The notes below the pieces were generated by a model, which was not told the origin of the DNA, made no database searches, and saw nothing but the letters and a program-made list of their open reading frames with translations. A DNA stretch of 60,608 bases from Gemmatimonadota bacterium (GTDB taxonomy: Bacteria; Gemmatimonadota; Gemmatimonadetes; Gemmatimonadales; GWC2-71-9): NCBI GenBank assembly GCA_016209985.1, contig JACQVB010000084.1, positions 1 to 60,608 on the forward strand. Direction: 5' to 3'. Shown one piece after another: positions 53,142 to 60,608 of this stretch. Position 1 is the first letter of the stretch, and the number at the start of each line of letters is the position of its first letter. The position numbers and the translations under genes were made by a program.

Positions 53142-55658
53142 CTACCCCTTCATCCGCTCGTTGGTGGAATCGAAGAGAGGAGTGCTTCCCGCAACGGCCA
53201 CGGTCACCGGGTAGTGCTCGCCGAAATATTCGACCTTGAGCTGAGTCCCCACGCGCGCGTACTCCGGCGGCAGGTAGGCCATGAGTAGATACTTGCCGAG
53301 CGATGGTCCGGAGCCGGCGCTGGTGACGTAGGAACGCCGGCCCTTGTGATCGGTGATGGGCTCTCCCGCGGTGGTCAGGATCGGCTCGTGGCCCAGCATG
53401 TAGCGCCGCTCGCCAGACGAGGAGACGTTGTTTTCGACGACGAGGGTGCAGAGAATCGCGGCCGGCGCCTCTGCCCGAGCTTTCAGGTAAGCCTCCTTCC
53501 CTATGAACTCCTGCGCCTTGACGTTGGGACGGGCCAGGTCCGCCTCGACCGGGTTGTACTCGGTGTCGAGCTCGTGCCCGTAGAGACGGTAGCCCTTCTC
53601 CAGCCGAGCGGTGGTGGCGTACACGCCGATGCCCACCGGGAGCAGGCCGTGCTCCTGTCCGGCGGTCCACAGCAGGTCCCACAGTTCCGCTCCCTGCTCC
53701 ATCGGCGCGTAAAGCTCCCAGCCCAGCTCCCCGACGTAGGAGATGCGCAGCGCCCAGACCGGCACTGAGCCGACGTCGATCTGCTTCGCGGAGGCGTAGG
53801 GGAATGCTTCACTGGACACGTCGTCCTGGGTGACCGACTGTAGAACCAGGCGCGCCTTGGGTCCCCAGAGGCCGACGGTGCACAGCGCGGACGTGAGGTC
53901 GTGCAGCTCAACCGAACGGTCCGCCGGCAGGTTGTCGCGGAACCACCTGCCGTCGATCCCTCCTTGGCTGCCTCCGGTGACGATCCGGTAGGAGTGCTCG
54001 GTCATGCGGGTGATTGTCAGATCCGACTTGAACCCGCCCGCCCGGTTGAGCAAGGGTGTGTACACGGCCTTGCCGGGGGGCACATCCATCTGCCCGACCG
54101 TCAACTTCTGGATGTACTCCAGCACGCCTGGGCCCCTGATGTCAAAGATGGCGAAGGCGGAAAGGTCGACCATCCCCACGCGATCCCTCATGGCGAGGTG
54201 CTCGGCATTGATGATGGGTGACCACCAGCGCGCATCCCACTCGTTGGGGCGAGGCTGAACGCGATCGCCGTAGTGCTCCAGCAACCGACTGTTGGATTCG
54301 TACCAGTGAGGCCGCTCCCACCCGGCGAGCTCGAAGAAGACGGCACCCAGATCCTTTTCCCGGCTGTGGAAGGGACTCAGCCGGTGGTTACGCGAAGACG
54401 TCCACTGTTCCCGCGGATGAACGATGCCGTAGGTCCGGTTGTAGATCTCGGATGTGCGGGCCCGAACGTGACGTCTGGTCCGGGCGTAGGGCTGGAAGCG
54501 GGCGACGTCAACCTCGTTGGGATCCAGTTCGGGCTCTCCCGTGGTCATCCATTCCGCGACCATCCGGCCCACCCCGGGGGCTTCCTTGATCCAGACCGCG
54601 GCGGCAGACCAGAGCCCCTTGACCTCGGGGGTCTCTCCGGCGATCGGCCCGCCATCCGGGGTGAGAGACAGGAGACCGTTGATGGCGTACTGAATACCCG
54701 CGTTCTCGTCGTCGAGCAGATCGGGCAGGAGTTCCAGGGCCTGGGCCATTTGCGGCTCGAAATCCTCCTTGGTGAACGGCAGCTCGGTGGGCGAGAGCTT
54801 GGAGGTTTCGATCGAAGGGATGTCGTCCGGCTCCATAAGAATCGGCCGGTGGGCGTAGGAGCCGATTTCCATCTCGCCCCCGTTTTGCCGCTCGTACATC
54901 ATGGTGGTCATGTCGCGAATGATCGGGTAACCGATCTCCCCCGTGGTCTTCTCGAACGCCTTGATCGGGCCGACGCTGATCATCTGGTGCACCGCCGGCG
55001 ACAGGGGGATCGCGGCGCCCGCCATCCGCGCCAGGCGCGGACTCCAGATGCCACAGGCGATGACGACATACTCGGTCTGGATCTCGCCCCTCGAGGTGCG
55101 GACGGCCCGGACGCGGCCGCCCGTAACGACGATGCCCTGGACTTCGGTATTAGCAGATAGGGTCAGGGCGCCCATCTGCTGCGCCGATTCGCGCATGAGC
55201 GTGCCGGCGCGCAGCGAGTCTACCACCCCCACGGTCGGGACCCAGAACGCACCGCGGATCAGCCGGGTATTGACGAAAGGCATCAGCGACTTCACCCGTT
55301 CCGGGGAAACGACCTCGCCCGATTCCCCCCAGCACTTGGCCGAGGCGACCCGCCGGTGCAATTCCTGAAAGTTCTCCGGTGTCCGCGCCAGCTCCAGGCC
55401 GCCGCTTTCGCGAAACACGCCCAGCTCCTGGTACTGCCGCAGGCTGTCGCGGGTGATTTGCGTCATGATCTTCGAGTGATCGACCGGGTAAATGAAATTC
55501 GACGCGTGGCCGGTGGACCCGCCCGGGTTGGGTAGCGGTCCCTTGTCGATCAGCACCAGATCCTTCCACGAGAGGCGCGCCAGATGATAGGCGACGCAAT
55601 TCCCGACGATTCCGGCTCCGATGATGACCACCCTCGCGTGACTCGGCAAACCACTCAT
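53142..55658 (-). CDS. FAD-dependent dimethylglycine/sarcosine dehydrogenase-like protein with GcvT domain
   Basis: The 838-residue protein has a DAO-type FAD domain at the N-terminus (VVIIGAGIVGNCVAYHLA, 10-27) and a C-terminal GcvT (tetrahydrofolate-binding) domain from about residue 440 (FDIRGPGVLEYIQKL, LGWELYAPMEQGAELWDLL). His51 in GGSTGHAS lies where dimethylglycine dehydrogenase carries the histidine for covalent FAD. These enzymes demethylate N-methylated glycines and reduce ETF; here EtfB and EtfA follow directly. The exact substrate is unproven. ATG 55658 was chosen after a GGAGG Shine-Dalgarno. Confidence 0.88.
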   Translation of the reverse strand: MSGLPSHARVVIIGAGIVGNCVAYHLARLSWKDLVLIDKGPLPNPGGSTGHASNFIYPVDHSKIMTQITRDSLRQYQELGVFRESGGLELARTPENFQELHRRVASAKCWGESGEVVSPERVKSLMPFVNTRLIRGAFWVPTVGVVDSLRAGTLMRESAQQMGALTLSANTEVQGIVVTGGRVRAVRTSRGEIQTEYVVIACGIWSPRLARMAGAAIPLSPAVHQMISVGPIKAFEKTTGEIGYPIIRDMTTMMYERQNGGEMEIGSYAHRPILMEPDDIPSIETSKLSPTELPFTKEDFEPQMAQALELLPDLLDDENAGIQYAINGLLSLTPDGGPIAGETPEVKGLWSAAAVWIKEAPGVGRMVAEWMTTGEPELDPNEVDVARFQPYARTRRHVRARTSEIYNRTYGIVHPREQWTSSRNHRLSPFHSREKDLGAVFFELAGWERPHWYESNSRLLEHYGDRVQPRPNEWDARWWSPIINAEHLAMRDRVGMVDLSAFAIFDIRGPGVLEYIQKLTVGQMDVPPGKAVYTPLLNRAGGFKSDLTITRMTEHSYRIVTGGSQGGIDGRWFRDNLPADRSVELHDLTSALCTVGLWGPKARLVLQSVTQDDVSSEAFPYASAKQIDVGSVPVWALRISYVGELGWELYAPMEQGAELWDLLWTAGQEHGLLPVGIGVYATTARLEKGYRLYGHELDTEYNPVEADLARPNVKAQEFIGKEAYLKARAEAPAAILCTLVVENNVSSSGERRYMLGHEPILTTAGEPITDHKGRRSYVTSAGSGPSLGKYLLMAYLPPEYARVGTQLKVEYFGEHYPVTVAVAGSTPLFDSTNERMKG

Positions 55659-55677
55659 AGGGCACGATCCTCCACTG

Positions 55678-55745
55678 TTTGCAACCCCGACCGCTCGACC
55701 CGCGCATCGCGTACCCGGCGCCGGCCAAGTTCCCGGGTTTGCAAA
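55678..55745. promoter_or_regulatory. Imperfect inverted repeat in divergent region
   Basis: TTTGCAACCC (55678-55687) and GGGTTTGCAAA (55735-55745) are near-complementary arms separated by 47 bases. They lie upstream of the GcvT-domain dehydrogenase start and within the divergent gap to the SusC gene. This is a candidate operator or leader hairpin; no regulator family is indicated. Confidence 0.25.
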
Positions 55746-55802
55746 GACCACGCAAGCCACGACTGTCGGCCGAGTGAAACTGTCCCAGTGCCACGGGCGC
55801 TA

Positions 55803-55832
55803 TTGACAGGCGCCAATCCGCGACGGTATTTG
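55803..55832 (+). promoter_or_regulatory. Candidate promoter for SusC-SusD
   Basis: TTGACA (55803-55808) and TATTTG (55827-55832) are separated by 18 bases, resembling a housekeeping sigma factor promoter. It lies 118 bases before the SusC ATG, and GGAGG precedes the ATG. Confidence 0.4.
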
Positions 55833-55949
55833 AACGTAGGCCCCGACAGGCCGCGGCCCGGTTTCGACCCGTGCCACCCCGGAGGCCCATCCACTTTTTC
55901 GGCGCCGGTCCATTACCGGCGTTCACGCCACACCAAACGGAGGCGCAGC

Positions 55950-58900
55950 ATGCGTTGGAGTCTCGTATGCGCGGCCGCGTTTGCGCTCTTGGCCGCAGAA
56001 CGTGCCAGTGCGCAGACCCGGATCATTACTGGACGCGTCACCGACTCGCTCACCAGCGAGGTGGTGACCTCGGGACAGGTGTCCGTCACGGGCACCACCG
56101 TGGGAAGCACCATCAAGGAAGACGGCACCTTTACCCTCGCCGCTCCGACCCGGGACGTCACCGTGGTCGTCCGGAGCATCGGATTCAAGCGAGTGGACGT
56201 GGCGGTTCCCGCCAGCCAAAGCGCGGTCGACGTGGCACTGGCCCGCGACTACTTCCAGCTCGAGGCGATCGTCGTCACCGGCCAGGCGACCGGCGTGGAG
56301 CGTAAGAACCTCGCCAATGCGGTGGCCTCGGTGGACAATCAAACGCTGGTCAAGTCCTCCACCTCCAGCGTGGAACAAGCGCTCATGGGCAAGGTGGCGG
56401 GCGCCCAGATCCAGGACTACGGCAGCGGGCCTGGCGGGGGCGTGATCGTGACCCTGCGTGGGGCCAACTCGCTCAACAACGCCTACACGCCACTCTACGT
56501 GGTGGACGGCGTGGTGGTGAGCGACGCCAAGATCTCGCCGGGAATCAACCGTCTCACCCGGGCCACCAGTGCGACGCTGATCTCATCCGATCAGGAGTAC
56601 CCGGTCAACCGCATCGGCGATCTCAATCCCAACGAGATCGAGAGCATCGAGGTGCTCAAGGGCGCGTCGGCCTCGGCCATCTACGGATCCAAGGCGTCCA
56701 ACGGCGTCATCCTGATTACTACCAAGAAGGGCCGAGTGGGTACCCCACAGTTCACCGTGTCCCAGCGCTTCGGCACCTCCCGGATCATGCGGAAGGTGGG
56801 TGGCCGAGTCTTTGAGACGGAGGCGGAGGCAATCGCTGCCTTCGGCCCGACGGCGTCCCAGTACTGGACCCCGACGGTGTACGATCACGACGAAGAGCTG
56901 GCCGGTCGGCGGCCGCTGAGTTACGAGACGGCCGCTACGGTCAGTGGGGGCACCGAGACGACCCGCTATTTCGCGTCCGGACTGGTCCGGCACGAGGGGG
57001 CCATCATCCGGGTGGAATACGCCAACAAGCAGTCGCTGCGTTTGAACCTGGATCAGCAGATCGGCCGGCGCTTGAGCCTCAACTTGAGCTCCGAGGCGAT
57101 TCACACCGGGAACGACCGCGGCATCAATGGCAATGGCAACGCCGGCGTCGTCTACTACGATGCGCTGACCAGCACCCCCAGCTTCGTGGACCTGCGAGCC
57201 GTCTGCCCCGATGGATCCCGCCAGATCCGTTGCAAGGGCGGCGTCTATCCCAATAACCCGTACGCCAACAGCAATCCCCTGGCGAGCGTGGAGTATGTCA
57301 AGAACGAGGAGTCGGTCTGGCGGATGATCCTCAGCGGTCGCGCGAACTGGGACGTGATCTCCTCGCCCCAGCATTCGCTTCGCCTGATCGGCATCGGTGG
57401 CGTGGACTACTTCTCCCAGAAGAACGTGGTCTTCTCGCCGCCGTTCATGCAGTTCGAGCCGCTGGACGGCTTCCTCGGTACCTCGGTGTTGTCGAATGGA
57501 GGCAACGCCAATCAGAACGTGACCGGCAGCACGGTCTACACCTACAAACCCGCCAGCGGGGCGTTCTCGGCGACCACCTCCGCCGGCATCCAGTACGAGA
57601 CCAGAAATCTGCAAGTCCAGCGCACGCTGTCCGAGAACCTGGTGGGAGGGCTGCAGATCACCACCGCCGGAACCAACGTGCGACTGGATGAAGAATTCGA
57701 GAAGGTCAACGACCTGGGGTTCTACGGCCAGGAGGAGTTTCTGCTTGGCGACCGACTATTGCTGACCGCCGGTGCCCGGGCAGATCAGAGCAGCAACAAC
57801 AGCGATGCCAGCAAGCTGTACTTCTATCCCAAGGCATCGGCGTCCTACCGGCTTACCACGCCCCTCCTGGCTGTGGACGAGCTCAAGCTCCGGGCCGCCT
57901 TCGGCGCCTCAGGGAACCAGCCCAGCTACCGCCAGAGATTCAGCGAGCTCGCCAGCGTCAACATCGCCGGCGTGCCGGCATTCAACATCTCCAGCACCGT
58001 GGCGGCCAACGACATCCGGCCGGAACGGCAGCGGGAGATCGAAGTCGGGCTCGACGCCACTCTGTTCAAGAGCCGCGCCAACCTGGAGGTCACCGGCTTC
58101 GAGAAGCGCATCAGCGATCTGCTCCTACGCCGGTCAATCGCGCCGGTGATGGGATTCGGCACCCAGGTGTTCAACGGTGGCGTCATGCGGACCCGGGGTC
58201 TCGAGGTTGGGCTCAACATGATACCGATCCAGAGCCAGAAGGTCCAGTGGAACCCGCGAGTCAATTTCTTCATGAGCCGAAGCAAGGTGCTGAGCCTGCC
58301 GGTACCAACCTTCCGGCAGTCGGGCAGCGCCCGGTACGGGACGCTGCAGATCGAGACCGGTAAGTCGCCCACTCAGGTCATCGCGTGGATCCCGTCGGTT
58401 GCCGGGAGCGCGACCAGCCCGCGCACGGACGGCGTGATCGGTGACTACAACCCGGACTACAAGCTGGGCTTCGGCAACGACCTCAAGATCGGCCAGTTCA
58501 ACGTGTATTTCCTGCTGGATCACTACCAGGGCGGCTGGATCCACAACTATACCGAGCTGCTCTACGACTTCTCGTTGAACACCCGGGACTACGAGGATCC
58601 GGTGCCCGCAGGATCTCCGCTGGCGCCTTACGGCACGCAGATGGGAGCGGCCCGGATTGCGGCCGGCCAGAGCAACTGCTCCACTTGCGCCTGGGTGCAA
58701 CCCATGACCTACACCAAGCTGCGGGAAGCGACGCTCTCGTTCGAGCTGCCGGCCAGTTTCGTCCGCAGTCTGTGGAGCGGGGCGCGCTACATGAGGCTTT
58801 CGCTGAGCGGGCGCAATCTGCTGATTCTTACCGGGTATCGAGGACAGGATCCGGAAGTGCTGGCACGCGCCGCGACGGTCTGGACCCAGTGGCGTTCGGA

Positions 58901-58958
58901 CATCTGGCCCCACCCGACCTATCGCACGTTCTGGTTGTCAGTGGACGTGGGGTTCTGA
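55950..58958 (+). CDS. SusC/RagA-type TonB-linked outer-membrane protein
   Basis: The 1002-residue protein has a signal peptide (RWSLVCAAAFALLAAERASAQ) and a carboxypeptidase-like N-domain (ITGRVTDSLTSEVVTSGQVS). It also has a plug with VMGKVAGAQIQDYGSGPGGG-like sequence (SSVEQALMGKVAGAQIQDYG) and IEVLKGASASAIYGSKASNG, and a long barrel. ATG 55950 follows a CGGAGGCGC Shine-Dalgarno. It pairs with the SusD gene 30 bases downstream, as in Bacteroidota and Gemmatimonadota uptake loci for glycans, peptides or other large nutrients. The cargo is unknown. Confidence 0.93.
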   Translation: MRWSLVCAAAFALLAAERASAQTRIITGRVTDSLTSEVVTSGQVSVTGTTVGSTIKEDGTFTLAAPTRDVTVVVRSIGFKRVDVAVPASQSAVDVALARDYFQLEAIVVTGQATGVERKNLANAVASVDNQTLVKSSTSSVEQALMGKVAGAQIQDYGSGPGGGVIVTLRGANSLNNAYTPLYVVDGVVVSDAKISPGINRLTRATSATLISSDQEYPVNRIGDLNPNEIESIEVLKGASASAIYGSKASNGVILITTKKGRVGTPQFTVSQRFGTSRIMRKVGGRVFETEAEAIAAFGPTASQYWTPTVYDHDEELAGRRPLSYETAATVSGGTETTRYFASGLVRHEGAIIRVEYANKQSLRLNLDQQIGRRLSLNLSSEAIHTGNDRGINGNGNAGVVYYDALTSTPSFVDLRAVCPDGSRQIRCKGGVYPNNPYANSNPLASVEYVKNEESVWRMILSGRANWDVISSPQHSLRLIGIGGVDYFSQKNVVFSPPFMQFEPLDGFLGTSVLSNGGNANQNVTGSTVYTYKPASGAFSATTSAGIQYETRNLQVQRTLSENLVGGLQITTAGTNVRLDEEFEKVNDLGFYGQEEFLLGDRLLLTAGARADQSSNNSDASKLYFYPKASASYRLTTPLLAVDELKLRAAFGASGNQPSYRQRFSELASVNIAGVPAFNISSTVAANDIRPERQREIEVGLDATLFKSRANLEVTGFEKRISDLLLRRSIAPVMGFGTQVFNGGVMRTRGLEVGLNMIPIQSQKVQWNPRVNFFMSRSKVLSLPVPTFRQSGSARYGTLQIETGKSPTQVIAWIPSVAGSATSPRTDGVIGDYNPDYKLGFGNDLKIGQFNVYFLLDHYQGGWIHNYTELLYDFSLNTRDYEDPVPAGSPLAPYGTQMGAARIAAGQSNCSTCAWVQPMTYTKLREATLSFELPASFVRSLWSGARYMRLSLSGRNLLILTGYRGQDPEVLARAATVWTQWRSDIWPHPTYRTFWLSVDVGF

Positions 58959-58988
58959 GCCATGAAATACCCAATCGGAGATACCGAC

Positions 58989-60365
58989 ATGATTCGCGCC
59001 GCGACACTCGCTGCGCTGCTGATGCTTCCACTCGCCAGCGCCTGTAAGACGCTCGATGAACCCGACTACTTTGCGGGAAGTCTCAATGCCCTCGAGGGGA
59101 GCGACATCCCTCCCACCACCATCAACACCGCCGCCCAGGCCATGCCCATCCTGACCCGCGGCGTCATGTCCGGCATCGTGACCACCTGGGGGGAGGTGGG
59201 GAGAGAGGGCCACAACCTCGACCCGACCAATCCTGACGGCACCGCGCAGCGGCTGGTGACGGAGAACCGCGCGATCGGGTCCGGGACCTGGAGCAACGCC
59301 TACCAGTCGATGCGCCAGGGCAACGTAGTACTGGGTGCAGTCGACCGCGCGGCACCCGGCATGACGGATGCGCAGAAGGAAGGCATCCGGGGTTGGGTGA
59401 AGACACATCAGGCGATCGCCCTCCTGATCGCCACCAACATCTTTGATCAAGCCGGCGTGGCCATTGATGTCAACGTGAAGGTGGACGACCCGCTGCCGGC
59501 CATCGTGACCAAAGCCGCGGCGTTTGCCCGGATCCTCCAGTTGCTGGATGAAGCGCGAACCCATCTGCTGGCTGCCGGCTCGAGCTTCTCGTTCATCCCT
59601 AGCGCGGGGTTCGCTGGCTTCAATACGCCGGCCGGCTTACTCAAGGTGAATCGGGGCATTCGGGCTCGGGTCAACGTCTACCTGGGCAACTGGACGGCCG
59701 CGCTGACGGACCTCGCTGCGTCGTTCATCGACACGACGGCGGCCCTGAGTCTCGGGGCCTACAACACCTACAGTTCGCTTTCCGGTGACATAACCAATCC
59801 GCTGTTCGACCCAGTGCCCCGCACCCAGGTCGTCAGCCCGTTCTGGCTCGCCGGCGCACAACTCCGCGCCGATGGCACTCCCGATTTGCGGTCCACGCAG
59901 AAGACGGCGCTGATCACGACTCGCGTGCTCAATAACATCACGGTGGATCACAAGTGGAACATCTACAAGAGCGCCGCCGATCCGTTCCCTATCATCAAGA
60001 ATGAGGAACTGATTCTGCTCCGGGCCGAGGCAAACTTGCAGGCGGGCAACCGGGCGGATGCGCTGAAGGACATCAACGTGGTGCGGGTGAAGTCGGGCGG
60101 GCTGGCGCCTCTGGCCAGTGACCCCGGCGCCGGCGGCACGCTGACCGGTGATTTGCTGATCGACGAGATCCTCTACAACCGGCGCTATTCGCTGGTCTGG
60201 GAAGGCGGACACACCTGGATCGACTGGCGGCGCTACGGGCAACTGGCCAAACTGCCCCGAGCCCGCACGGGCGATGTGGTGTTCCCCTATGCTCCGTTGC
60301 CGGACGCCGAATGTATTCCCCGCGATCCCGATCCGGCGGGGTGCACGATTCCGACGCCACTCTAG
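58989..60365 (+). CDS. SusD/RagB-type outer-membrane lipoprotein
   Basis: The 458-residue protein has a lipoprotein signal (LLMLPLASAC) and SusD-type helices. Recognisable stretches are YQSMRQGNVVLGAVDRA, GIRGWVKTHQAIALLIATN and the C-terminal LLRAEANLQAGNRADALKDI with EILYNRRYSLVWEGG. It forms a lid on the SusC barrel and binds cargo outside the cell. ATG 58989 has a GGAG Shine-Dalgarno; an in-frame ATG at 58962, four bases after the SusC stop, is an alternative. Confidence 0.9.
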   Translation: MIRAATLAALLMLPLASACKTLDEPDYFAGSLNALEGSDIPPTTINTAAQAMPILTRGVMSGIVTTWGEVGREGHNLDPTNPDGTAQRLVTENRAIGSGTWSNAYQSMRQGNVVLGAVDRAAPGMTDAQKEGIRGWVKTHQAIALLIATNIFDQAGVAIDVNVKVDDPLPAIVTKAAAFARILQLLDEARTHLLAAGSSFSFIPSAGFAGFNTPAGLLKVNRGIRARVNVYLGNWTAALTDLAASFIDTTAALSLGAYNTYSSLSGDITNPLFDPVPRTQVVSPFWLAGAQLRADGTPDLRSTQKTALITTRVLNNITVDHKWNIYKSAADPFPIIKNEELILLRAEANLQAGNRADALKDINVVRVKSGGLAPLASDPGAGGTLTGDLLIDEILYNRRYSLVWEGGHTWIDWRRYGQLAKLPRARTGDVVFPYAPLPDAECIPRDPDPAGCTIPTPL

Positions 60366-60368
60366 AGA

Positions 60369-60474
60369 CAGTAAGAAGTGAGAAGTAAGAAGTGAGAAGG
60401 TCGCTAACAAGAAACCGGGGTCCCCAACAGGGGCCCCGGTTTTGTTCTGACTTCTGACTTCTGACTTCTCACTG
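60369..60474. repeat. Inverted arms of iterated GAAGTGA heptamers
   Basis: The left arm (60369-60399) is a run of GAAGTAA/GAAGTGA units and the right arm (60451-60474) a run of CTTCTGA units that is its approximate complement. They enclose a GC-rich terminator hairpin. The arrangement resembles the terminator at 27444-27506, which is also built of short iterated units. Confidence 0.6.
60412..60446. terminator. Intrinsic terminator after SusD
   Basis: AAACCGGGG(T)CCCC, a short AACA loop and GGGGCCCCGGTTT form a strong stem, followed on the plus strand by TTTTGTT. It lies between convergent SusD and the propeller paralog 4 and can act on both strands. Confidence 0.8.
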
Positions 60475-60478
60475 TCGT

Positions 60479-60608
60479 TCAGCTGACTTTACCCGCCTTG
60501 GGCGCCCCATCCGGTCCGTTATCCCAGTCTTGTGCCGATGAGATGTTGGGCATTCCCCATTGGTGCCCGTTCCAGCCGTCGAATCCGTCCATCTTGAACG
60601 CCCAGAAC
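60479..60608 (-). CDS. LVIVD-type beta-propeller protein, paralog 4 (C-terminal end only)
   Basis: The minus strand encodes the last 42 residues of a protein ending at the TGA 60481-60479. The visible part is FKMDGFDGWNGHQWGMPNIS followed by SAQDWDNGPDGAPKAGKVS. It matches the C-termini of paralogs 1-3, most closely paralog 3 (GAPQPAKVS). The 5' part lies outside the window, so length and signal peptide are unknown. Confidence 0.85.
   Translation of the reverse strand, partial: FWAFKMDGFDGWNGHQWGMPNISSAQDWDNGPDGAPKAGKVS

Noticed and set aside
55659-55949. Glycine riboswitch ahead of the GcvT-domain dehydrogenase
   Set aside because: The conserved glycine aptamer core was not found; only an imperfect inverted repeat is visible.
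1-60608. CRISPR arrays, rRNA, tRNA or transposase genes
   Set aside because: No regularly spaced repeats, no tRNA-type acceptor/T-arm pattern noticed and no transposase motif in any plausible frame. A tRNAscan or ISfinder run would be needed to exclude them fully.

Overview
The window is high-GC, densely packed bacterial chromosomal DNA. It most resembles Gemmatimonadota or a related soil lineage. The reasons are ADOP-type MacB/FtsX permeases, DUF5916 and DUF4159 proteins, a SusC/SusD pair with a Gemmatimonadota-style signal peptide, many GTG starts, and frequent ATGA/GTGA stop-start overlaps. No rRNA, tRNA, CRISPR array or transposase was recognised. The taxonomic call is inference.

Layout. 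1-11,000 is a run of small housekeeping and hypothetical genes: a cyclase-family hydrolase, a DUF4159 protein, a YihY membrane protein, a family 9 glycosyltransferase, a methyltransferase, an AsmA-like protein, small basic/zinc/membrane proteins, NFACT-R and GNAT. 11,191-14,350 is a NosR-like flavin/iron-sulfur membrane protein with its ApbE flavin transferase. 15,005-21,460 holds a TiaS-like domain protein, an ADOP permease, a sodium symporter and a cation-efflux remnant. 21,461-27,445 holds a cysteine synthase-like enzyme, a YbbA-YbbP ABC exporter, a divergent TesA-like esterase and a fumarylacetoacetase-family enzyme.

27,506-36,743 is the most unusual part. It has a Tat-exported class V aminotransferase-fold protein, three secreted LVIVD-type beta-propeller paralogs (one frameshifted), a membrane CCG iron-sulfur oxidoreductase resembling ETF:menaquinone oxidoreductases, and a TauE/SafE permease. 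A fourth propeller begins at the right edge. Two propellers are a tandem duplication in which the younger copy captured the signal peptide of the neighbouring aminotransferase gene. The two intergenic spacers are long hairpins whose arms differ between copies yet stay complementary within each copy.

36,815-45,004 is a complete form II carbon monoxide dehydrogenase-like cluster: a MoxR ATPase, a CoxE-type VWA protein, XdhC and MocA-like maturation factors, then the small, large, FAD and CoxG subunits. 45,274-47,580 holds decayed ADOP permeases. 47,852-49,080 is a two-gene ComF-like phosphoribosyltransferase/SLOG cassette. 49,006-55,658 on the minus strand is an operon of a dimethylglycine/sarcosine dehydrogenase-like flavoprotein, EtfB, EtfA and a DUF5916 protein. 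Electrons from it could plausibly reach quinone through the membrane iron-sulfur protein at 32,285. 55,950-60,365 is a SusC/SusD pair followed by a strong terminator.

Coordinates use the start codon judged best from homology, Shine-Dalgarno spacing and overlap with the upstream gene. No database search was possible, so family assignments come from recognised motifs.
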